The position numbers and the translations under genes were made by a program. From Clostridium beijerinckii HUN142 (GTDB taxonomy: Bacteria; Bacillota; Clostridia; Clostridiales; Clostridiaceae), in NCBI RefSeq assembly GCF_000621745.1, contig NZ_KK211339.1, forward strand, positions 123,430 to 187,429: a stretch of DNA of 64,000 nt, written 5' to 3'. Of the stretch, positions 26,620 to 36,673 are shown one piece after another. The notes beneath the pieces are model-generated. The model saw only the letters and a program-made list of their open reading frames with translations, was not told the DNA's origin and did no database searches. Every line of letters begins with the position of its first letter. The first letter of the stretch is position 1.

Positions 26620-27633
26620 TCAATTAAACAAATTATTTCGGCCTAGGGGAAAGATAATACGGACCTTTGTACCTTCGCCAGCTTGAGAAGTTAGAGTTAG
26701 ACCTAATCCAAGCTGATCAGAAAGCTTCTTACACAAATAAAGTCCAATACCGGTAGATCTTCTAAGTTTCCTGCCATTTTCTCCAGTAAAGCCTTTTTCA
26801 AAAACTCTGTTTATATCTTTATCTACAATACCTATGCCATTATCTTCAATGTTAAGTACTAGGTTGTTTTCATTTTTAATAGAATATATTTTTACCTTAC
26901 CTGCCTTTTCCTTAGAGTATTTAATGGAGTTTACAACTATTTGATTTAATATAAACTCAAGCCACTTGGTATCACTATATACTAAGCCGTCCACACCTTC
27001 AATATCAATAGATATTCTCCTGCTTATAAAATCCCTTGAATTACTTTTAATCACGGATTTAATGAGGGAAGCTAAAAAAATCTCTTTAATAATATAATCT
27101 TTGCTTACATTATTACTTCTAGAGTAGTATAATACCTGTTCAATGTAACCTTCAATTGTATTAATCTCATAATCAATATTTCTTGTAATCTCATTTGGGT
27201 TATTTTCAATAATCAGTTTTGTAGATGCAATCGGCGTCTTAATCTCATGAACCCAGGTTTCTATATATTCTCTATATTCACTCTGCATGTCTCTATATTC
27301 TTTTACATGTTCATGCATATCTTTATTAGTGACTTTTAATAAATTATATATAAACTTGCCTTCTGTAAATTCAGGTTCTTTAATGACTTCGCAGAGCAAA
27401 TATTTTTTATCTAAAGTATCCATTACATTGGTCAAATCAGTATAAAATCTGTTTATTTTAATATATTCTAAAGCTGTAGAGGAAAGTAGGGGAAGAAACC
27501 ATATGCAAAAGGTTAAGAGAATTATATTGTCGCTAATATTTATAAGCAGCATAATGCCGCAAATAATAAGGAACAATATAAAATTAATAAGCAAGAATAC
27601 AAATCTATCTTTTAAATAATCTTTTATACTCAT
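26620..27633 (-). CDS. BceS-type intramembrane-sensing histidine kinase
   Basis: A 337-residue kinase with two N-terminal membrane helices (about residues 13-33 and 37-55) joined by only a few residues, so it has no extracellular sensor. HisKA box ETWVHEIKTPIA has His129. HATPase_c motifs LNQIVVNSIKYS, DNGIGI and STGIGLYLCKKL are intact. Such kinases respond to the state of their BceAB transporter, encoded here just downstream. Start overlaps the response regulator stop by 4 bp. Confidence 0.9.
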   Translation of the reverse strand: MSIKDYLKDRFVFLLINFILFLIICGIMLLINISDNIILLTFCIWFLPLLSSTALEYIKINRFYTDLTNVMDTLDKKYLLCEVIKEPEFTEGKFIYNLLKVTNKDMHEHVKEYRDMQSEYREYIETWVHEIKTPIASTKLIIENNPNEITRNIDYEINTIEGYIEQVLYYSRSNNVSKDYIIKEIFLASLIKSVIKSNSRDFISRRISIDIEGVDGLVYSDTKWLEFILNQIVVNSIKYSKEKAGKVKIYSIKNENNLVLNIEDNGIGIVDKDINRVFEKGFTGENGRKLRRSTGIGLYLCKKLSDQLGLGLTLTSQAGEGTKVRIIFPLGRNNLFN

Positions 27634-28298
27634 GGCATTATATATCCTAGCCTGCGTCTAGTTTCTATATTATCTTTCATTCCAACTTCTTCAAGCTTTT
27701 TCCTTAGCCTTGTAACATTTACAGATAAATTATTATCATCTACAAAAATTTCCGAGCTCCACATAAAGTTCATTAAATCATCTCTAGACACAATCTTTCC
27801 TTTGTTCTTAATCAAACAGGACAATATTTTAAGCTCATTTTTTGTTAGCTCTGCAGCATTGTCTTTGTATGTAATAGTACCATTTGATAAATTGAGCTTT
27901 AAGTCATTGTAAGAAATTATGTCTTGGGTGTTGGAACCTTGAATTCTTCTTAATATAGATGAGATTCTTGCCAAAAGAATTTGAGTATTATAGGGTTTTG
28001 TAATAAAGTCATCAGCTCCTAAATTCATACTCATTAGTTCATCCATCTCGCTATCCCTGCTTGTAACTACTATTATAGGCACATCAGAAATTTTTCTTAT
28101 TTCTCTGCATATGTGATATCCATCGAATATAGGTAGGTTTATGTCTAAGAGTACCAAATCCGGTGCTTCCTCAAGAGTATAATCAATAATATTTTCAAAG
28201 CTTGTTGGAGCAACAACATAATAACCATATCTTGTTAGAAAAGTACTAAGCTCTGCTCTTATAGTATCGGTATCTTCTATAATAATAATCTTTGGCAT
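27630..28298 (-). CDS. BceR-type OmpR-family response regulator
   Basis: A 222-residue regulator. The receiver domain has the acidic pair IIEDTD, phosphorylation site LLDINLP (Asp53), and the conserved Thr and Lys (VVTSRD, ITKPYN). The winged helix C-terminal domain ends VNVTRLRKKLEEVG...TRRRLGYIM. It heads the operon with the BceS-like kinase. The likely target is the inverted repeat at 26549-26562 controlling the transporter genes. Confidence 0.92.
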   Translation of the reverse strand: MPKIIIIEDTDTIRAELSTFLTRYGYYVVAPTSFENIIDYTLEEAPDLVLLDINLPIFDGYHICREIRKISDVPIIVVTSRDSEMDELMSMNLGADDFITKPYNTQILLARISSILRRIQGSNTQDIISYNDLKLNLSNGTITYKDNAAELTKNELKILSCLIKNKGKIVSRDDLMNFMWSSEIFVDDNNLSVNVTRLRKKLEEVGMKDNIETRRRLGYIMP

Positions 28299-28572
28299 AA
28301 ATTTACTCCCTTTGTTAAAAAAATATTGGCTTAAGGCTATTATAATTAATTATAGCCATTACTGCAAAGAAACAATCATTTAATCATTTACTGATGCAGA
28401 CTTTAACGAGTTGCAAAAAATCTCACTTGCTAGCTATACTGAGAGACATATCATAAATAAAGAGAATTTTAAACAAAATTAAAGGTCCAATTATTCATAT
28501 AATAATAGCAAAAACATTTATATCAAAATATAGGTGTTTTTAGTTTTTTGGTAGAGCAAAAATTATATATTT

Positions 28573-28681
28573 AGCCATGTTAAGATCTTTGCACTTAAGA
28601 TTCACGGATACTATAATGTTTTTACATAATACCACATAAACTACTATTCCTCCTCCTTGCTACAATTTTCCCAAGACAATA
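28573..28681 (-). pseudogene. Decayed duplicate of the cotJB-cotJC junction
   Basis: These ~110 bases align closely with 36597-36705, covering the last codons of cotJB, the intergenic spacer with its CCTCC (GGAGG on minus) and the first ~24 codons of cotJC (minus strand, KDLNMAK-like and a MWYYVKT-like start). Indels break both frames. The rest of a second cotJ operon is gone. The wider 28299-29066 stretch has no intact gene. Confidence 0.7.
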
Positions 28682-28740
28682 GTATAAAAAAATGGAAGTT
28701 TAAATTCCTAAGATTGGCACCTATGTGGTGATAGTCGTGA

Positions 28741-28860
28741 GTTTACGAACGACTTGCTATTGGTGCAGTAATAACTGTTTCGAGAACTGCGGATATGCAT
28801 ATGTTTGATGGAAGAGATGGTATGATTGTTTATCAATATGGTCATTTAATAGGCTCATAA
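28741..28860 (+). pseudogene. Unidentified C-terminal gene fragment
   Basis: An open frame without a start codon reads YERLAIGAVITVSRTADMHM and DGRDGMIVYQYGHLIGS before TAA. The amino-acid composition looks protein-like and unlike random AT-rich DNA, but I do not recognise the family. It adjoins the cotJ relic, so this area seems to be a scar of a large deletion. Confidence 0.35.
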
Positions 28861-29066
28861 TGTCTATAATAAGGTTATTTGAATTTCCATTAATTTGTGG
28901 TATAGTATTAATTCGGTAAAATCCACCTAAATATTCTATTTTATCAATATACTTTCCAGCAATTTTATGTCTTATGTAGTCAGTTTGTTTGGTGGAAATT
29001 GATCTAGGGCATAAATCTCGTTTGCCTAAAATTGACTACAAATTTTACTATATGAGGAATATTAAG

Positions 29067-31163
29067 ATGAAAAAAATAAGTACTAAAATTATAATAACTA
29101 TTATATCTTGCTGCATTGTGTTATCTTCTGTTTTAGGAGTAATTTCAATAACGGTAGGAAAAAAATTTATTAATAATGATGCTATGGATAAGCTTTTATA
29201 TATGTCACAAAGCATAGGTGGAAATTTAGATAAAAAATTTGAATTACCAGAAAATAAAGTTGACTCTTTGTATTATAATGTCATGAGCACATTTGATATT
29301 CAGCAATTAAAAGCAGATCCGCAATATATGGAAAAATACAGAGGTGTATTAGCATCAACCATAAAAAATTATTCAGATGGTTCTAAAGATTATTTATCAA
29401 TGTATTTCATATTGAATTCGGATTTAACTGGTGATGTAGCTGATGTGACTCTAGCAGATACTAAAGGTACTGGCAGTTTCGAAATACAATCAGAATTAAC
29501 AAAAGATAAATATGATTCTAAGAATGAAAATATGAAGTGGTATTATGAAACCATAAAGCAAAAGGATGGAAAGTGGTCTATTCCACATGCTGCATCAACA
29601 ATTGATTCAGACGTAATTACATATTCAAAACCCGTATTTAAAGATAACATACTTATCGGTGTAGTTGGTGTGGATTTAAAATTTAGTGATATTAAAGATT
29701 TGATAAATGGAATTAAAGTATATTCTACAGGATATGCTGCATTATATAATGATAAATTTGATTATTTAGTACATCCTGATTTTACATATAAAGACAATCT
29801 AGCTACAGTTAAAGATGGTGTTTACAAAGATATTTATGATCAAATAAAAGGAAAAGAATCTGGTGTTGCTAAGTATAAGAGCAAAAATGGACAAGATAAA
29901 ATCCTGGCATATACAAAACTTTCAAATGGATGGGTTCTAACTTTGGCACCACCTATAAGTGAAGTTCTTAGCGGCATAAATAAATTAACAACAATAATTT
30001 CTATGGTTATAATAATAGGAATAGCGCTATCTATAATTGTAGCACTATATTTAGGTAAGAAAATTTCAGAACCAATTAAAGTAGCAACTGAACTTATAAA
30101 TAATATATCTCATTATAATCTGGATTCGAACTTAGATCAAAAGGCAAAGAAGTTTTATGGAAATAAAGATGAAACAGGTATTATGATTAAGGCTGTATTT
30201 AATTTAAAGCAAAATCTAATTAATATAGTTGATAATTTACGAAATAGTTCAAGCCATGTTTATGAATATTCTAAAAGTCTATCTACAAATACTGAGGATA
30301 CAGTTATGTATATTAATAATGTTTCAGAAGCGATGTCAGAATTGGCAAGTGGTGCAACTGAACATACAATGTATTCTCAAGAGAGTTTAGAAACAATTAA
30401 AAGTTTGGCTGATGACATACAAATTGCATTGAAAAGTTCTGACGTGGTGAAGGAAACTTCTAATAATGCTAAACAAATGGGTATCAGAGGTTCTAAATCT
30501 CTTGATATACTTACAAAAAAATTTAAAATAAGTAGCGATGCAACAAGTAAAATATCCATAATTGTTGATAATTTAGGTAATAAATCAGGTTCTATAGATA
30601 ATATAGTAAGTACAATTAATAGTGTTGCAGAACAAACAAATTTATTAGCACTTAATGCAGCTATTGAAGCAGCCAGAGCTGGTGAATATGGTAAGGGCTT
30701 TGCTGTTGTAGCAGAAGAAATACGTCATTTAGCAGAACAAAGTACAGATTATACAAAGGAAATAGCTATGCTTATAAATGAAATACAAGGAGAAATAAGT
30801 CTTGCAAAGAAGACTATGGATACTGGTGTGGATGCTGTAAGTGAAGCTAATACTGCAGTAATTGAAACAGAAAAATCTTTTGATTTAATTGAGGATTCTA
30901 TTAAAAATAGCTTAAATCATATTCATAATTTATCAGAAAATATTAAAAATGTAGATAAAAATAAAGAAAAAGCTATAATTTCTATTGAGAAGATATCTGC
31001 TATATCAGAAGAATCAGCAGGTGCTACGGAAGAAGTAGCAGCCATAGCTAAAGAACAAACTAATTCTATGAATTCTATTTCAGAAACATCTCAAAAACTT
31101 AATGAATTAGCTGGGAAAATGGATGAAATAGTTAAAATGTTTAAATTAGATTCTACAATGTAA
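29067..31163 (+). CDS. Methyl-accepting chemotaxis protein
   Basis: A 698-residue chemoreceptor. An N-terminal helix (TKIIITIISCCIVLSSVLGVIS) and a second near residues 305-330 (IISMVIIIGIALSIIVALYLG) enclose a periplasmic-side dCache-type sensor (about 35-300, with TFDIQQLK, GVVGVDLKFSDI, LHPDF-like patterns). A HAMP domain follows, then a long signalling coiled coil with the tip NLLALNAAIEAARAGEYGKGFAVVA. ATG at 29067 is 8 nt after AGGA; an upstream in-frame reading lacks this. The ligand is unknown; dCache receptors usually bind amino acids or other small metabolites. Confidence 0.92.
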   Translation: MKKISTKIIITIISCCIVLSSVLGVISITVGKKFINNDAMDKLLYMSQSIGGNLDKKFELPENKVDSLYYNVMSTFDIQQLKADPQYMEKYRGVLASTIKNYSDGSKDYLSMYFILNSDLTGDVADVTLADTKGTGSFEIQSELTKDKYDSKNENMKWYYETIKQKDGKWSIPHAASTIDSDVITYSKPVFKDNILIGVVGVDLKFSDIKDLINGIKVYSTGYAALYNDKFDYLVHPDFTYKDNLATVKDGVYKDIYDQIKGKESGVAKYKSKNGQDKILAYTKLSNGWVLTLAPPISEVLSGINKLTTIISMVIIIGIALSIIVALYLGKKISEPIKVATELINNISHYNLDSNLDQKAKKFYGNKDETGIMIKAVFNLKQNLINIVDNLRNSSSHVYEYSKSLSTNTEDTVMYINNVSEAMSELASGATEHTMYSQESLETIKSLADDIQIALKSSDVVKETSNNAKQMGIRGSKSLDILTKKFKISSDATSKISIIVDNLGNKSGSIDNIVSTINSVAEQTNLLALNAAIEAARAGEYGKGFAVVAEEIRHLAEQSTDYTKEIAMLINEIQGEISLAKKTMDTGVDAVSEANTAVIETEKSFDLIEDSIKNSLNHIHNLSENIKNVDKNKEKAIISIEKISAISEESAGATEEVAAIAKEQTNSMNSISETSQKLNELAGKMDEIVKMFKLDSTM

Positions 31164-31204
31164 GCTTTAAGACACGTGAAAGAAAATAACAAGTCAAAGA
31201 TGTA

Positions 31205-31237
31205 ATGAGCTAAGAAAAAATTTCTTAGCTCATTTTT
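31205..31237 (+). terminator. Terminator of the chemoreceptor gene
   Basis: ATGAGCTAAGAAA and its exact complement enclose AAA, followed by TTTT. Confidence 0.85.
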
Positions 31238-31273
31238 ACATTAAAATTAAAGAATTTAGAATTTTAAAACAAT

Positions 31274-31530
31274 GAAAGCCACTGATTTCAGTGGCTTTTA
31301 GTATTTGGGGTAATGTTTCAAAAATGTTACTCTCTATTGATGAAGATGAAAAAGTAACTATTACAAATAGTAATAGTGGTGAAAACAAACTTTATTTACA
31401 TACAATAGAACCGAAGCAGGAATTTATTGATAAAGGATACCTTAAAGCTATTGAAGGCTGCAAGACTTTAAGAGAAAAAACTTTAGGCTATGTTTTAATA
31501 TGATGTTGAAATGTAGCCTAAAAAAATTAT
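31274..31530 (+). other. Hairpins around a doubtful gene remnant
   Basis: 31276-31298 is the perfect stem AAAGCCACTGatttCAGTGGCTTTT. From it runs an open frame to 31503, ending in IEPKQEFIDKGYLKAIEGCKTLREK, with no ribosome binding site; its last codons fall in a second hairpin (TAGGCTAT...ATGTAGCCTA, about 31486-31525) that also occurs at 41135-41170. It is probably a fragment of a lost gene. Family not recognised. Confidence 0.35.
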
Positions 31531-31601
31531 AAGTGGGATTGTCCACCTATAATACTCAATAAAAGAAAAATGCTTACAAACATATTAGTAAACTTTTTCT
31601 G

Positions 31602-32126
31602 CTAACAGTTATTCACTTTTTTATTTTCAACTTTCCACCATATTAATTCGTCATTTTCCTTATATTTGATAGCACCTACATTTTGTAAAACCTTATGTGA
31701 TGGTGTATTCGCCTTTTCTGTATCTCCTATTACGTACACTGCTTTCGGATTTTTAAAAATCCATTCTATTAATCCTTTTAGTGCTTCAGTAGCATATCTC
31801 ATATTCCTGTACTTCTCTTCAATACCATATCCGACAATTACTTCACCATTTTCATTAGGGTAACCCTTAATCATTATAAATCCAATTATCATATTCTCTT
31901 CTTTAAGAATTATTGCCCAATTTGTTAACCATAAATAGTTTTCTTCATCCTCAAGTATCTTTCTTGACCTTACTTTCATTGCATATTTCATTTCATCGTC
32001 AAGAACTGTATTAGTAACTCTTAACCCCAAATCAGTTTGCATTTTTCCATAGTTCTCTATAGATAAAGCCAGTTCATCTGCCTGTAACGGTAATAATCTT
32101 AATCTTTCGGTTTCTAATTTTATCAT
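31602..32126 (-). CDS. GNAT-family N-acetyltransferase
   Basis: A 174-residue acetyltransferase of the RimJ/RimL type. It begins IKLETERLRLLPLQ, has GFIMIKGYPNENGEVIVGYGIEEKYRNMRYATEALKGLIEW (the acetyl-CoA loop, with YRNMRYATEA in place of the commoner Q/RxxGxG/A) and a C-terminal N.PSHKVLQNVGAIKY typical of the family. GGGAG lies 7 nt before ATG 32126. It probably acetylates an amine on a small molecule or protein N-terminus. It stands alone. Confidence 0.85.
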   Translation of the reverse strand: MIKLETERLRLLPLQADELALSIENYGKMQTDLGLRVTNTVLDDEMKYAMKVRSRKILEDEENYLWLTNWAIILKEENMIIGFIMIKGYPNENGEVIVGYGIEEKYRNMRYATEALKGLIEWIFKNPKAVYVIGDTEKANTPSHKVLQNVGAIKYKENDELIWWKVENKKVNNC

Positions 32127-32261
32127 TTTGTCACTCCCCAAAAACTTTATATTTTACCATGATTCTTTCTATTGGTTATTGCATAATAATTTACCATTGT
32201 TCATTCGACTATAGTTTCGCATAATGATTATTATAACATAATTTACAAAATATCACACATG

Positions 32262-33276
32262 TTATATATAAATTGGCTCTCTATTCTTTAAATCTTTTAC
32301 TTTGATATATGAATGTGTTACATTGCTTTGAATCATAAAATTCTTAGCCTTTACTATCTCTTTATCTGTATCAAATATTTGAAGCCATTTGAACCACTTA
32401 ATATAGTTACTGATATATTTTGTTGCAACACCATTAAATCTATTCATCCATTTCTTTAAATTGCTATGAAGAGCATTAATATGTTGAATATGATATAATC
32501 CCTCTTTATGTTTACCTCTTTTTATACGTTTGTGTTCTAATGATAAATCATTTGCAAATTGCATATAACTCAGTACAAAGTATAGAATCATGTCCTATAT
32601 GCCCCTCATATAATGTTTCTAATTCATTAGATGTAATTCTACCTTTACATGCTAATTCCATAATTAAATTACCTTGCCTATCAATAGCAGTAGCAATACA
32701 GACTTGTTCCTTTGAGATACCCCTTTTCTTAACTTGTTTGCCTCTTTTACGAGAGTGCCTTGGCATGTTAGAAGGCTTTGTACCCTTAAAACTTTCTGCA
32801 AAGAATACTTCATCTGCTTCAACGACACCATCAACGTATCCTTTACCTAAAAATGTGCTTATGCAATCGAGAATTTTATGTCTCCAAAAGAAACTTGTTG
32901 CCATGTTAATTTCTACGATTTTAGCACTTTTCCTAATAGAGTAACCATTAATCATGCACTTAGCGTATTTAAGCCACTTATCCAATGTTTTCTTACTTTT
33001 ATAGGTTGCAGAATTAGTGAAGTCAGTAAAAGTTTTCTTACAAGATTTGCAGATATATCTTTGTTTACCATTATACTTACCATTTCTTGATATAGTTTCA
33101 GAGCCACAAATTGGGCATACTTTCCCCTTAGAAAATCTAAATTCTTTAACTTCTTGTTCTACTTGGCTTACTTGCGAACCTAAGACAAGAATTTCCTCTA
33201 AAGTTGATAGTATTTGTTCTTTCTGATGTAATGGTAACTTTTCAATATCATTTAATATAGACTTCACATTTTGCAT
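32262..33276 (-). pseudogene. IS1595-family (ISXO2-like) transposase, frameshifted
   Basis: The first part (33276 to 32548) encodes the N-terminal helices, a zinc ribbon CPICGS...YICKSCKKTFTDFT and the start of the ISXO2-like DDE domain (VEADEVFFAESFKG, with the first Asp). The reading breaks after HIGHDSILCTE near 32575, where one or two bases are missing. The rest (QFANDLSLEHKRIKRGKHKEGLYHIQHINALHSNLKKW...) continues in another frame to 32262. The element is inactive unless frameshifting rescues it. A related end fragment lies at 42299-42408. Confidence 0.8.
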
Positions 33277-33702
33277 AATGCAACCTCCTAAATACTTATT
33301 ATATCTATTTTATAACCTATTTCACTAATAAATATCCATTTTCAACACTGATTTAAAACATAGCCAAACTTTAAAATAATATTTTTCTTATATTTGGCCT
33401 GAAAATGGTGTAATATTTAAATAAAATGTACTAAAAATACATTTATTTGACAAGTTATATTAAAAAATACAACTTTTTCAACAAATTATATTAAAGAAGT
33501 AAAGATATCATACGAATATTTAACTATAAGTGAGAAAGTATGTATATAGTGGAATATAACCCACTTTATATAATAATATGTTCATATAGATTAACTTTGA
33601 AATATGCGAACTTTAATAGTGCTTGTTGAAGAACAACAAGTATTATTTAGTGTTCACTAATGAAAACACTATGAATAACTAGAAGAAAAGGGGAAATAAT
33701 AA
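33277..33702. other. Leader region of the Ser-rich surface protein
   Basis: No gene. Small hairpins occur at 33549-33566 (AGTGG/CCACT) and 33622-33640 (CTTGTTG/CAACAAG). TATATAATAA at 33567-33576 could be a -10 region. Ribosome binding site AAAAGGGG precedes the ATG at 33703. Confidence 0.35.
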
Positions 33703-35970
33703 ATGAACAAATACTTAACAGGGGCAGTTGCAATGGCTGCAGTAGGAACTATTGTAACAACATCAATTCCAGCATCAGCTGAAGTAGTAAATGATTTTGA
33801 ACAGGTAAAATCAATAATAACTGATGCTATGAATAGGCTTACATCTATAGGGGAAGATACAACAGGAGATGACATAAAAGCTCTTTATAGTAATAAGATG
33901 GAAGGCTATGTCTATAATACTAATGTAGATATAGAATATACTACACCAAGTGCGGCAACAATTAATATTAATGTGACAGCAACTACAGAAAGTGCAGTTA
34001 CAGTAGATGTAACCACTCCGGAAGAAGTAACAATAGAAACTTTATCTTTTAATAAACCGGTTACAACTGAAGGATTAGTTACGCTTCCAACTGATGAAGT
34101 AACAACTGGATCAGCAGTAACAGTAGGACAAGCAAAAGATAAAATTAATGATGCCTTTAAAAACCTTAAATTATATAATAATGCTCAAGTGTATGACGTG
34201 TATGAAGCTGTAAAAGGAGCTATATACGATACAGGTTTTTATGGAGATATACATAACTTCACAATAAATCCAGCAATAAATAATAAAGATGGCTTAGTTA
34301 CCGGAATTATTGAATTAACAGATAACAATGAAGCGCTTATAGAGAAGATGCCTTATAGTATAGTTGTTTCTAAGGGAATTAATCCTGAAGATGGCAATGA
34401 TAATAATAATCATGATGAAAGATATGATAAATTATATGATGAATTGGATAATCTTCAAGATGCGATTAATAAGTTAAAAGTATCAAATGATACAACTGTT
34501 GATGATATTATAGACTATACGAATAAATCACTTAAAGATAAAAGTTTAGAATTAACAATAAGTAATTTTTATAAAAATCCTTCAGAAGGAGGGCATCCAG
34601 GAAACCTTAGTTTTAGTATGAATTTAGTAGATCCTAGCAATAATTTAAACTTAAATAATTATGAGGGGATAGATATTGATACACCGTCTTCAGCAGAAAT
34701 AAAAGAACTAATAAACAATTATTTAGCAAAATTACAGCCGTCAAACAATATGAATGAATATGATATATTAGACGGACTAAATAAAGTTACAAATGGCAAA
34801 GTAGCAAGTGTAAGAATAACAGAGTTCTACTTAATGAAAGCAACTAATGTAGATACAGACTATTCAGATGGTACAGGCATCTGTAATTTTCATATAGAGT
34901 TAAAAGATTTAAATGAAAATTGGCTAGGGATAGACTACTACAATGATAAAATCGTTTCTACAGAAGAGCCAGGAAACACTGGATCAGAAGGTGGTTCAGG
35001 CTCAGCAGGAGGTTCAGGATCAACAGGAAACTCAGGCTCAACTGGAAATTCAGGAAACTCAGGCTCAACGGGTAACTCAGGAAATACAGGCTCAAATGGA
35101 AATTCAGGATCATCAAGTGGTTCGAGTTCTTCACATCATAGCTCAGGCAGTAGTTCCTCAAGCAGTAGTTCCTCAAGCAGTTCATCTAGTAGCTCTTCAA
35201 GCAGCAATACCACTGGTTCAACTACTAATACATCTAATACTGGAGCATCAACAGGAACTGTATCAGATTCAACTAAACCAGTGTCACTAGCGAATATGTC
35301 AAAGGAAGCTGTAAAAGCAGTTGAGTCATCAGTGGTAAATAATATAAGTAGAGTTACAGGAGCTACTGCTGAACAAGCTAAAGAGGTAGTAACAGCAGAC
35401 GGAACTAAGCTATCTGTAACAGCTATTACTAAAGATGGTAAGAGCGTAGGTGCTGTTATAACAGCAGAAGCAGGCAGTACAAGAGCGGTTATTCCGGTTG
35501 ATAAAACTCAAGCACCAGTAGCAGCAGTTTATAAATATGTGCCTTTACTAGGAAAATATATACAAGTACAAGATGCGGTAATAACAGCAGATGCAGTTAC
35601 ATTACCTGTACAAGCTAATGCAACATATGTAGCATCACCAGTAGCTATGACTACAGCAGATACAATAAAAGAAGGCTGGGTACAAGTAAGCAACAACTGG
35701 TACATGGTAAATGGAACAGGAGATCCATTAACAGGATGGCAAAAGGATAATGTAGGCTGGACTTATATGTCACCATCAAATGGAGCTATGCAAACAGGTT
35801 GGGCACAACTTGGCGGTACTTGGTATTATCTAAAGAATAATGGATATATGTCAACAGGCTGGGTTAAGGATGGTAGTACTTGGTACTACTGTAACTCAGA
35901 TGGTTCAATGGCAGCTAATACAGCAATTGACGGATATAAATTAGGTGCAAATGGAGCATGGATAGGATAA
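33703..35970 (+). CDS. Exported Ser-rich protein with C-terminal wall-binding repeats
   Basis: A 755-residue secreted protein. The signal peptide is MNKYLTGAVAMAAVGTIVTTSIPASA with cleavage after ASA. Three related alpha/beta modules of about 100 residues follow (near 30-130, 140-230 and 245-430); shared elements include YDVYEAVKGAIYD / DIIDYTNKSLKD / YDILDGLNKVTNG and ELTDNNE / MNLVDPSNN / ELKDLNENWLG. A Gly/Ser/Asn linker and a long poly-Ser tract (about 425-505) come next, then a small domain, then four choline/glucan-binding-type repeats (GWVQVSNNWYMVNGTGDPLTG, GWAQLGGTWYYLKNNGYMSTG). It probably sits in the envelope; no catalytic motif is visible. Confidence 0.75.
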   Translation: MNKYLTGAVAMAAVGTIVTTSIPASAEVVNDFEQVKSIITDAMNRLTSIGEDTTGDDIKALYSNKMEGYVYNTNVDIEYTTPSAATININVTATTESAVTVDVTTPEEVTIETLSFNKPVTTEGLVTLPTDEVTTGSAVTVGQAKDKINDAFKNLKLYNNAQVYDVYEAVKGAIYDTGFYGDIHNFTINPAINNKDGLVTGIIELTDNNEALIEKMPYSIVVSKGINPEDGNDNNNHDERYDKLYDELDNLQDAINKLKVSNDTTVDDIIDYTNKSLKDKSLELTISNFYKNPSEGGHPGNLSFSMNLVDPSNNLNLNNYEGIDIDTPSSAEIKELINNYLAKLQPSNNMNEYDILDGLNKVTNGKVASVRITEFYLMKATNVDTDYSDGTGICNFHIELKDLNENWLGIDYYNDKIVSTEEPGNTGSEGGSGSAGGSGSTGNSGSTGNSGNSGSTGNSGNTGSNGNSGSSSGSSSSHHSSGSSSSSSSSSSSSSSSSSSSNTTGSTTNTSNTGASTGTVSDSTKPVSLANMSKEAVKAVESSVVNNISRVTGATAEQAKEVVTADGTKLSVTAITKDGKSVGAVITAEAGSTRAVIPVDKTQAPVAAVYKYVPLLGKYIQVQDAVITADAVTLPVQANATYVASPVAMTTADTIKEGWVQVSNNWYMVNGTGDPLTGWQKDNVGWTYMSPSNGAMQTGWAQLGGTWYYLKNNGYMSTGWVKDGSTWYYCNSDGSMAANTAIDGYKLGANGAWIG

Positions 35971-36018
35971 TATAAGAGTGAAAATATAACTTAAAATATA
36001 AAAAAGCTATTAACGTAT

Positions 36019-36061
36019 AATAAAACTGTCTCAAAACTGTATTTTGAGGCAGTTTTATTTA
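36019..36061 (+). terminator. Bidirectional terminator between surface protein and cotJ
   Basis: AATAAAACTGtCTCAAAA and TTTTGAGgCAGTTTTATT form a long stem with A- and T-rich flanks on both sides. Confidence 0.7.
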
Positions 36062-36097
36062 TATATATATAGCCCTATATATATAAATTATGCTATC

Positions 36098-36667
36098 TTA
36101 TTTTTTAATGCACATTGCATCTTCAACGTGCATTAAGCACTCACCAAATCTTTGGAAGTGAACAACTTCTCTTTCTCTTAAAAATGCTAGTATTTCTTTA
36201 ATTTGAGGCTCATCAGTTAAGTGTATTAAATTCTCATAAGTTACTCTAGCTTTTTGTTCAGCTGCTAAATCTTCATGTAAATCAGCTATAGGCTCGCCCT
36301 TTGCTTGTATATAAGTTGCTGCCCATGGATTTCCAGTTGCATCTGTATAAAATAATGCCTTTCTATGATCAGCATAATGCCCAGCAAGTCCTGCTTTTTT
36401 TATTTCTTCTATAGTTGCGTTTTCCATAAGTTGATATACCATTGTAGCAATTATTTCTACATGGGCCATTTCTTCTGTACCAATATCAGTCAATAATCCT
36501 TTTGATTTTCCAGTTGGCATAGTATAACGTTGATCTAAATATCTCAAGGCAGCACTTAATTCTCCGTCAGGACCACCATATTGAGTTATTAGCAATTTTG
36601 CCATATTAAGATCTTTGCATTTGTTAAGATTTACTGGATATTCTAAATTTTTTACATAGTACCACAT
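36098..36667 (-). CDS. cotJC: Spore coat protein CotJC (manganese-catalase family)
   Basis: A 189-residue protein of the manganese-catalase family, as in Bacillus and clostridial spore coats. Ferritin-like helices contain the ligand motifs LTDIGTEEMAHVEIIATMVYQL and EREVVHFQRFGE, so the dimetal site appears intact. It begins MWYYVKNLEYPV as usual. Third gene of cotJABC; 6 bp separate it from cotJB. It is expected in the mother cell late in sporulation and may protect the spore from peroxide. Confidence 0.93.
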   Translation of the reverse strand: MWYYVKNLEYPVNLNKCKDLNMAKLLITQYGGPDGELSAALRYLDQRYTMPTGKSKGLLTDIGTEEMAHVEIIATMVYQLMENATIEEIKKAGLAGHYADHRKALFYTDATGNPWAATYIQAKGEPIADLHEDLAAEQKARVTYENLIHLTDEPQIKEILAFLREREVVHFQRFGECLMHVEDAMCIKK

Positions 36668-36673
36668 AAACGC

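Noticed and set aside
33017..33226. Plus-strand frames opposite the IS1595 transposase
   Set aside because: Shadows of the minus-strand transposase, whose zinc ribbon and DDE motifs are clear.
34943..35290. 115-codon open frame rich in Gln/Val overlapping the surface-protein gene
   Set aside because: It is the +1 frame of the Gly/Ser linker (TCA/GGA repeats read as CAG-type codons); no ribosome binding site.
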